Of a stretch of DNA of 64,000 bases, positions 58,301-64,000 are shown in pieces. Position numbers and translations under genes: made by a program. The stretch is taken from contig BJOX01000270.1 of NCBI GenBank assembly GCA_009731375.1, positions 345,237-409,236 on the forward strand, written 5' to 3'. The notes beneath the pieces were generated by a model. It had not been told where the DNA came from and made no database searches. It saw only the letters and a list, made by a program, of their open reading frames with translations. Positions within the stretch are counted from its first letter, which is position 1; every line of letters starts with the position of its first letter. The stretch comes from Paulinella micropora. Lineage: Eukaryota > Cercozoa > Imbricatea > Euglyphida.

Positions 58301-60544
58301 CCGGAGCTGTACACGTTGGTGAACAACCTTCGCAATTCCTACGCTCTTCTCCGTACTGCTACGCTTCCATCTAACTTATGGGACATGCTGGAGAAAGTCA
58401 ACAAGTCGGTTGAAGACGAGTGGATCAAGAACACTGCACAGTACAAAGCGTTTAAGTCAAAGAAAAATCCTGGCCTTGGGGAAGAGGAGCTCGTGAGGGA
58501 AACCATCGAATTCTCGGAGTACGCCAATCCTCTCAACAGAACTATACTTGCCGCTATGCAAGAAGGAGTTCTTATGAACTTCTTCATGAGTGCCTCAGCA
58601 ACGTCCTTCGTGGACACTTGAAGCTCAACAAAGTCGTCAACTGGCTGAAGGCAGAGAAGAACGTGGTCACTGTCAAAGTTGTCATTGCGAAGCACTTTAA
58701 AGAGTTTGACGACTTTTCAACTGCTCGTTTGCAACAAATCCTGGGTCCCCAGTTTACATCACAATTCGTCATTGACCTCGCCAAAAGCACAAATGACCTC
58801 ATCAAGAAAGCTCAAGCCGATGCCAAAAAAACCATGAAGAAGAAAATGAGGGCTGCCAAAACGACGGAAGAAAAGAAAAAGATCGAAGAGGACGAGGAGC
58901 ATGAGTCCGACCTGTACGAGCAAATGTGGACGTGTATTCCTCCAGAGTACCGCAGAAGTCTTGAAACCATGCACCAGCTCGAGAAAGGCTGAAGGAGAGG
59001 CATGCTCGCGAAACTGAAGAACAGCTGCGTCGCATGTCGTCAGAGTCATCAGGTTCTTCTTCTGAGCCAGTCTCATGTTCCAGCTTGGCCGAGGATGCTC
59101 AAAGTTTGTGGACATGGGACGTGAAGCATCCCATTGAAATCAATTCAGACGGGTCTGGTTACATTTGCCGCAGTCTTTTGGCTATGAGCATTCATGCTCC
59201 CAGTGCCGATCTCCTCAATCCTACCGACGCACTCAACAATACGCTGTTTACTCCTTTTCAACCCCTGACGGAGTTTGCCAGCCTCAGAAGAGTGGTTACT
59301 TATAAGTATGTCAAATTCAACGCAAAAACTTGTTCGGTCCAGTTTAGGTTCAAGTATGTCAACTTGAACGCGCCCTGGGGCTGGGGTCAAGGTGACTGGG
59401 ATGCAAGGCCCTGGACTAACACGGATTATGCTCACGCTCTTCGAAAAGCTGTAGGTAATGATTGCGTTTCTTGCTTAACACACCTTGGTTCCAAAAATCC
59501 GTCAGATAACTGAAGCATGACATGTGTTTACTGTTTCCAAGGGTTTACAGGTCACGTTCACGTTTTTCTTGTTTTTTGTAGAGATTTGCATGCCGGAAGA
59601 ATCGTTGCCAGATGCAACAAGAGCGGAACCCACCGAGTTTATCGTCGGCGTCCACGTCCCTTTGAAGCAGATTGCTGTCGTTTTGGACGCAGCCAATCGC
59701 GCCGGTTACTCTTGCACTTTTCCTATTGCTGTCGTCGGCACCCGTTGGAAGCCTTCTTTCGAGTACTCAGATCATTCTCGGGTCAACACAGATTGTGTTC
59801 TACTTATCCGTCGGATTTTTGGAACCATGTTGTGCTGTGATAGTGCATCGTGGTCGTCGCCTGCTACTACAACAGCTGCTACACCAGGTTCGCGACCTGG
59901 GACCAGGCCCTGGATCTTCTGTTTGCGCCCACTGGTCCTGAGCTCTGTCAAATGGCTCAAGACGCTTTGGACGAACAACTTGAATACGTCATGCCTTTTG
60001 AAGTAGAAGGAAGTGGCAATTGTTTTCTTGTTCAGCACGAGGGTCACAAGTTTACGCTTAAGGGAGAGTCGAACCCTGTGAACAAGTCGTCGGAGCCTGT
60101 CAAGCTTGACAAAAGTTTTTTCACATTTCAGATTCTTAACGGGTTCTCATCGCTTCTGTTTTTTTGCCTTGTTTTTCAGCGTTGGCTTACATGTTCGGCG
60201 GTGACAGTAGCAAATACCTCGTTGTCGACTTTTGCTGCGGCAGTAGGTCGTTTACAGTAGGTGGTTTAACACTTGGGTATCACACTTTAGCCCTCGATAA
60301 TGACGTGGGTCAGATGCTTGGTTTCCAAAGTCGTGTACGTAAGTTCCAGGAGGATCATGTGCGTATCATGAGAAAAGCTTTGAAGCCACCTAGGCCGAAA
60401 TACGGTGGGCTGAAAGGTCCTCTTGATGTCCACCTGATTCCTTTCCAGTACGGTTCGATTGAGTCGACCACGGATATCATCATTCCTTTTTTCAAAGTTG
60501 GAGAAAGAGTCAAAGGGCGCACAGGGTTCAGGGGACGAGAATGA
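55339..60544 (+). CDS. ParB-like domain plus permuted DNA methyltransferase (lesioned)
   Basis: Exons 55339 to about 55590, 55694-55781, 56050-56198, 56323-57814, 58079-59454, 59582-59781, 59844-60114 and 60180-60544 (stop). All junctions from 55781 on agree in phase. Exon 4 has a Ser- and Glu-rich linker, then a ParB-like fold: ENLPPAYVYPVML, SIGLIDEDKFVQPF, and YLVLGGNHGIAALKEAL where ParB has its G-x-R/H turn. The end is methyltransferase-like with permuted order: YVNLNAPWGWGQGDWD (motif IV, usually DPPW or NPPY) precedes LVVDFCCGSRSF and ALDND (motif I, SAM binding). This suggests N6-adenine or N4-cytosine DNA methylation guided by a ParB-like DNA-binding part. Three lesions interrupt the frame: TGA at 56999-57001, and -1 shifts near 58572 and 58984. 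They could be decay or base-call errors. Exon 1 to 2 is unverified. Confidence 0.55.
55911..55960 (+). repeat. ~52-bp palindrome family, copy 7 (intronic)
   Basis: In the intron 55782-56049. TGTTCTACTTATCTG, TAGGATTTTTGGAACA, GTTGTGT. Confidence 0.85.
56265..56316 (-). repeat. ~52-bp palindrome family, copy 8 (intronic)
   Basis: In the 124-bp intron 56199-56322, close to its acceptor. CACAAC, CTTCCAAAAATCCG, TCAGATAACTGGAACC. Confidence 0.85.
57838..57891 (+). repeat. ~52-bp palindrome family, copy 9 (intronic)
   Basis: In the intron 57815-58078, forward; it faces copy 10 in the same intron. AACACAA, GGTTCCAATTATCCG, ACGGATTTTTGGAACA. Confidence 0.85.
57934..57987 (-). repeat. ~52-bp palindrome family, copy 10 (intronic)
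   Basis: Second copy in the intron 57815-58078, reverse orientation. AACACAC, GGTTCCAAAAATCCG, TCAGATAAATGGAACC, TGTGTT. Confidence 0.85.
59475..59529 (-). repeat. ~52-bp palindrome family, copy 11 (intronic)
   Basis: In the 127-bp intron 59455-59581, reverse. AACACAC, GGTTCCAAAAATCCG, TCAGATAACTG, with the last GGAACC changed, then ATGTGTT. Confidence 0.85.
59782..59843 (+). repeat. Palindrome copy 12 forming an entire 62-bp intron
   Basis: The intron runs from gtcaacacag to gtgctgtgatag. Removing it joins ...EYSDHSR to CIVVVACYYNS in frame (phase 0). Its body is the palindrome: AACACA, GTTCTACTTATCCG, TCGGATTTTTGGAACC, TTGTGCTGTG. Only about 2 bp on the left and 7 bp on the right lie outside the family consensus. 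Confidence 0.8.
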
Positions 60545-60667
60545 GTCAGACAAGGAGTAGGACCAGGTTTGACCTGTATTGTTTTCTTTTTTTTGACTCC
60601 ACGCTGACCAATTTATTTGGTTGGGTTGTTTGTCAAATTGCAGAGTTCATCTCAGCGTCAAACCACG
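60545..60667. other. Short spacer between two plus-strand genes
   Basis: Contains a possible acceptor (aaattgcag at 60634-60642). The following gene may therefore have a 5' UTR exon or be alternatively spliced to the upstream gene. Confidence 0.35.
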
Positions 60668-61632
60668 ATGCCTCAGGACGATGTTATCAAGACGTTGCTC
60701 GAGAAGCATGAGGAGGAGCTCAAGAAGTTGTTCTCACTGCGGGAGCGTATGCGTGTGGAACGAGAAGCTCTCAGACAAGCACGGCGTGGAACTCCCTTTG
60801 TAAGTTTTTTTTGCTTGGTTCGGTGGCACAGTTACTTTTTGTTTATGTCTTTAGAGCGCGAGGTAAGGTTTTTGAATATCCTGTTCTGGGGGCTGCGCTT
60901 CACCTTGACCACCAAGGGCTAGAAAAGTTGAGGGAACTGGCTACCCCCAATAATGTTTCTGCATCTGCTGCTGACGATCCCAAACAGACTCAAGCTCAGA
61001 AGGTACAGGAAACTCAGGTCGCTTCCGGCTTGGCCAAAGAGGGCTTACAACTCGACTCGGAAAACGAGGATCCACCTCCACCCAAGCAGGATGAAACTAA
61101 AGTTGCGTCTGATACTCCTTTGGTTCCATCCCCAGCTGCCGATGCTGGTGTTGGCGACTCCGACTCTGCTGCAACGTCTGCGACGTCGTCCTCATCGCTT
61201 TCCGTCGCTTCCGTCGCTTCCGAGGTTGCACAGTCCCAGCAGGCACAACAATTGGTTTCGTCCTTGGGTAGTCAGGATCATACCGAATTAGCTCCTGTCA
61301 ACAATTCTACAAGCCTTGTCCTGCAGATGGCAGTGCCCAGGAAGGTAGTGCTTAGATTTCAGTTCCCAGTCAGTCTCACTCCACGGTTCTGTTTTGCAGC
61401 ACCAAACACCAACCCAAGAAAAATCGGCCAGAAGAAATTACGCAGTACTACTCTACATCAGTTTATGTTGCCTGGCGCCAGTGCTCCGGAAGACCCGTCA
61501 TATGGTCTCTTCAACGTCAATCGTCGCATGAAATTACGTTCTGGTGTTTTCGCTTCGCCCGAGAAGGACTCCGAGAAGGATGATTACGAATCCTTGGGAT
61601 CTCTTGGACTGGATTCGTTTCTCAAGATGTAA
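60668..61632 (+). CDS. Small coiled-coil/disordered protein, unknown function
   Basis: ATG at 60668. Exon 1 60668-60799 (MPQDDVIKTLLEKHEEELKK, then LFSLRERMRVEREALRQARR) is a strong amphipathic, coiled-coil-like segment. A 68-bp intron 60800-60867 joins in phase 0 to VFEYPVLGAALHLDHQGLEK. The remainder to the TAA at 61630-61632 is Gln, Asp, Ser and Ala-rich, ending GSLGLDSFLKM. An intron-like 55-bp stretch (61346-61400, GT to AG) is better left in, because the frame through it continues into KIGQKKLRSTTLHQFMLPG. No domain is recognised. The position suggests an accessory gene of the same element. Confidence 0.5.
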
Positions 61633-62012
61633 TAGTGCCTACTTCAAGGTTGGGCTGGACAAGAGCAGATTTCAGGCACTTTCAGCTGCTCTCGCTTTCA
61701 CTTGCCTTGCCTCTCCTGTCGTTGAGGTAGTTATTGATGTCCCAGTTCTATTTTTTTAACTTTGATTAAAACTTCATGTCGCCGTTCGTATAGCTTACTG
61801 TGTATTTTATTAATAGTTTTATTTTTCCGGTTTGCTCTTGTCTGAGTTTAAGAAAAAGATTTACCTCAGGTACCGTTGTTTCCTTTTTCACTAAGGTAGC
61901 TTCTTCTTTCCTGGCCCATTTCATTCATGCATGTGCATTGTTTACTTCTTACGGTAACATGGTGTTCCTGTTTACCTTATCAGATCTTGAAGAGTCCTGT
62001 CGTTATTTTTCT

Positions 62013-62066
62013 TCACACAACGTTGGTTCTAGTTATCCGCAGGATTTTTAGGACACGCTTCTGTTT
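62013..62066 (+). repeat. ~52-bp palindrome family, copy 13
   Basis: CACACAAC, GGTTCTAGTTATCCG, CAGGATTTTTAGGACA, CTTCTGTTTG. Confidence 0.8.
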
Positions 62067-62235
62067 GTTGTGGTGTTTGATTTTGATCGTTCATAGTTTT
62101 TGTTTGATTTTTTTTCAACTAAGTTGTAAATACTTTTGTCGCAATTTACGGACATTTTTGTGCTTCTCAAAACCACAATGCAAGTTCTTTGCAAACAAAG
62201 TATTTATGTAGTGTCAAAACAGAGGTAGACTTGTA

Positions 62236-62580
62236 AGAAGCTGGGTTCCTTGATGAACTGTTTCTTCCGAACTTACTACTTTTCCCCTAACTGTATTGCC
62301 TCATACTCTAGGACTTTGTGCCTTTTGCTTTCCAGTTTGGGGAAACCTGACTTTAATTATCTTTTTGAGACAAATTTGTTTTGGAGACGTGGAGCAACCG
62401 GATTACATGGTCAGACAAGACGCTGTTGCTTAAATTCTGCGCTTGGTACATTTGTATACCACGCGCAGAATTTAAGCATTTCTTCAAAGCTCAAATCCTC
62501 AGAAGTTTAAGACTTTAGAGGATGATCGAAATGAAGAAGAAAAATAAGAAGCCTTGTTCTCTGTGGATGGACTGATTCTT
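62236..62580 (-). repeat. Second repeat family, two reversed copies
   Basis: 62236-62267 and 62546-62580 read aagaagcc, ttgttctctgtggatggact, ttctt, the reverse complement of the copies at 49202-49947. The two sets are therefore mirrored around the gene block. Confidence 0.7.
62428..62477. repeat. Hairpin with 15-bp perfect arms
   Basis: 62428-62442 (gcttaaattctgcgc) pairs with 62463-62477 (gcgcagaatttaagc); the loop can extend the stem with TGGTA/TACCA. Confidence 0.85.
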
Positions 62581-62886
62581 GTGACGTAGTTGAACGTATC
62601 GACCTCAGACGTAATACGTTTCTTTTGCCTCACATTTCCTTACCGAGTGTTGATGAATGCATGTTTTGATCCAATCAATCAAGCCACGCCTCGGACATAT
62701 GTTCATTTAGTACCTGAAGCTGTCATTTTGTTATTAATAAAAATCTGCAGACTCGACTCTAGTGATGGCGTTTGCGATTTTATCTTAGATTCCAGACAGA
62801 CTTTAGTTGATTAGTATACTTTATGTGTACATACTCTACGATGGTCTTTTTTCATTCATTCTTGGCGCAAGTATACATAATTTCAG

Positions 62887-62940
62887 TTAACACAATGGTG
62901 GTTCCACTTATTCTCAGGATTCGAAGTACTAATGTGTGTT
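62887..62940 (+). repeat. ~52-bp palindrome family, copy 14
   Basis: AACACAA, GGTTCCACTTATTC, TCAGGATTCGAAGTAC, ATGTGTGTT. The most diverged and right-most copy. Confidence 0.7.
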
Positions 62941-63235
62941 GTGGTAAAGTTTGGCGACACCTTCTAAATATAGTTTGTTTGAGCAATTCATAGTTGTTTA
63001 ATCACCTACTTAGACTTTCTTTCAATCCGCTGGTGCTTGTTTGTTTCAGTCAATCAGGAAAAGGCAAGACAGACTAAGATATTTTCTGAATACTTTTGGT
63101 CCGATAGGGTCATGACCGGATATAATGCACGCTAACATGCACGCTAAGTCTAAAGGTTGTGGAAATTGATGGGAGTAGCATGAAAATGAAAGATTTTAAT
63201 GTATTTTAACTATTTTAAACAAAAAAAGTTTGAAA

Positions 63236-63787
63236 AATTGAATTTCTAGCCGTTACAACTGTTTTTGAACGTTAGCTATGATCTTGGCTAGATTGTGGTT
63301 TTGGGTTGCCTGAGCTTGGTTTTTCTTTGTTTTTATGTTGTTTTACATCAAAATCAACGTAATTATATTTAATTTATTAAAGTCTAATGATATTACTTCG
63401 AATTCAAATTCAAATTCAAATGTGACTAGAAATTTTCAAGTTGGTTACTAGTGGCAGCCACTCACTTTATAATCGTTATACGTCAGGATAAAATGATGCA
63501 AGAAAAAGTGTAAGAAAGGCTAATTATATTATTTTCATCACATTATTTTAAAAAGTTTTAAAAATTTGAATTTCCAACAGTTATAAGAGTTATTTTTATT
63601 TTGAACGGTTTTTGTTCTGCTTAATATTGTATTTCTTTTGTTTTCAAAGTTTGGTTTGTTTTTGTTCTTTTATCTTTGTTTTTATGTTGTTTCACATCAA
63701 AATCAATATAATTTTATTTATTTTATTAAATTTTGATAATATTAAGTGAAATTCAAATTCAAATTTAACTTGAAAATTTTCAAGTTG
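63236..63787 (+). repeat. Diverged ~320-bp direct repeat
   Basis: 63236-63440 and 63560-63787 share gaatttc, ttgtttttatgttgttt, acatcaaaatcaa, attcaaattcaaatt and gaaaattttcaagttg in the same order. AT-rich; no ORF. They may be long direct repeats or part of a satellite. Confidence 0.65.
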
Positions 63788-63945
63788 TACTTTTAGTACA
63801 TAGTACAACCGGTTGTATGATGCAAATTTTTCATGCGAAATGTTCAACCAGTGATATGTCAAAACTAGAAGAAAAAGTTCTTGATACGAATTTTGCAAAT
63901 AAATGTTCTCCACGTGAAGTTTATATACATATAAAATTCATGTAT

Positions 63946-63974
63946 AGTTGGGCGTCTGCTTCGGCAGCCCAACT
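63946..63974 (+). repeat. Stem-loop with UUCG tetraloop
   Basis: AGTTGGG (63946-63952) pairs with CCCAACT (63968-63974). An inner CTGC/GCAG stem closes a TTCG loop, and a CGT bulge lies on the 5' side. C(UUCG)G is a very stable RNA loop. It could be the edge of an RNA gene, terminator or UTR continuing past the window; undecided. Confidence 0.4.
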
Positions 63975-64000
63975 GCCAGTTAGTGGTTACCAAGTGGGGT

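Larger units (their letters stand above)
61633..62820. other. 3' flank with hairpin and inverted repeat copies
   Basis: AT-rich, no supported gene. It holds palindrome copy 13 (62013-62066), two reversed copies of the second family (62236-62267, 62546-62580) and a 15-bp perfect-arm hairpin at 62428-62477. Confidence 0.5.

Noticed and set aside
61346-61400. A 55-bp intron in the small coiled-coil gene
   Set aside because: GT and AG ends are present, but splicing would leave the good frame KIGQKKLRSTTLHQ; retained as coding.

Overview
The window is nuclear DNA from a eukaryote. It shows spliceosomal GT-AG introns, tRNA-derived SINE copies, small inverted-repeat elements, and very heavy microsatellite content. 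Coding GC is high in the left part. The species cannot be named from sequence alone; an alga or another protist with inflated introns would fit. Thirteen N gaps interrupt the window: 2558-2904, 3629-3989, 5039-5048, 6501-6601, 15737-15980, 16661-17117, 19410-19633, 25637-25646, 28586-28871, 31639-31648, 32275-32434, 44438-44447 and 45827-46261.

Layout. 1-6962 holds the last exons of a plus-strand gene of unknown function, scattered through microsatellites. 7000-13950 is mostly intergenic. It contains a minisatellite, a 2.15-kb segment bounded by inverted repeats, a minus-strand coiled-coil gene (11833-12723) and a long (AGT)n array. 14266-46857 is one plus-strand gene of 29 reconstructed exons. 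Every junction whose two sides are visible keeps one reading frame. The product resembles ADA1/TADA1 (Hfi1), the histone-fold core subunit of the SAGA co-activator. Its introns consist almost wholly of microsatellites, plus SINEs, hairpin elements, and tandem arrays of fragments of its own exons.

At 46858 the texture changes abruptly. From there to the end there are no long microsatellites and the DNA is AT-richer. 47341-62940 looks like a candidate mobile or integrated element. It carries an intact three-exon minus-strand gene of unknown function (47341-48386), a minus-strand gene with a DUF7869 domain that looks like a DDE-type nuclease (50464-54710), a divergently oriented plus-strand gene joining a ParB-like domain to a DNA methyltransferase with permuted motif order (55339-60544), and a small coiled-coil gene (60668-61632). 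Fourteen copies of a ~52-bp palindrome are spread through this block. Many lie in introns, and one forms a whole 62-bp intron. A second short repeat occurs three times on the left side and twice, inverted, on the right. The last kilobase is AT-rich with a diverged ~320-bp direct repeat and a UUCG-type hairpin.

The most unusual signals are (1) the palindrome family acting as introner-like units, (2) the transposase-like plus ParB-methyltransferase gene set, and (3) the polarity of exon fragments in the ADA1-like gene: fragments upstream of an intact exon keep acceptor plus exon 5' part, and fragments downstream keep exon 3' part plus donor.
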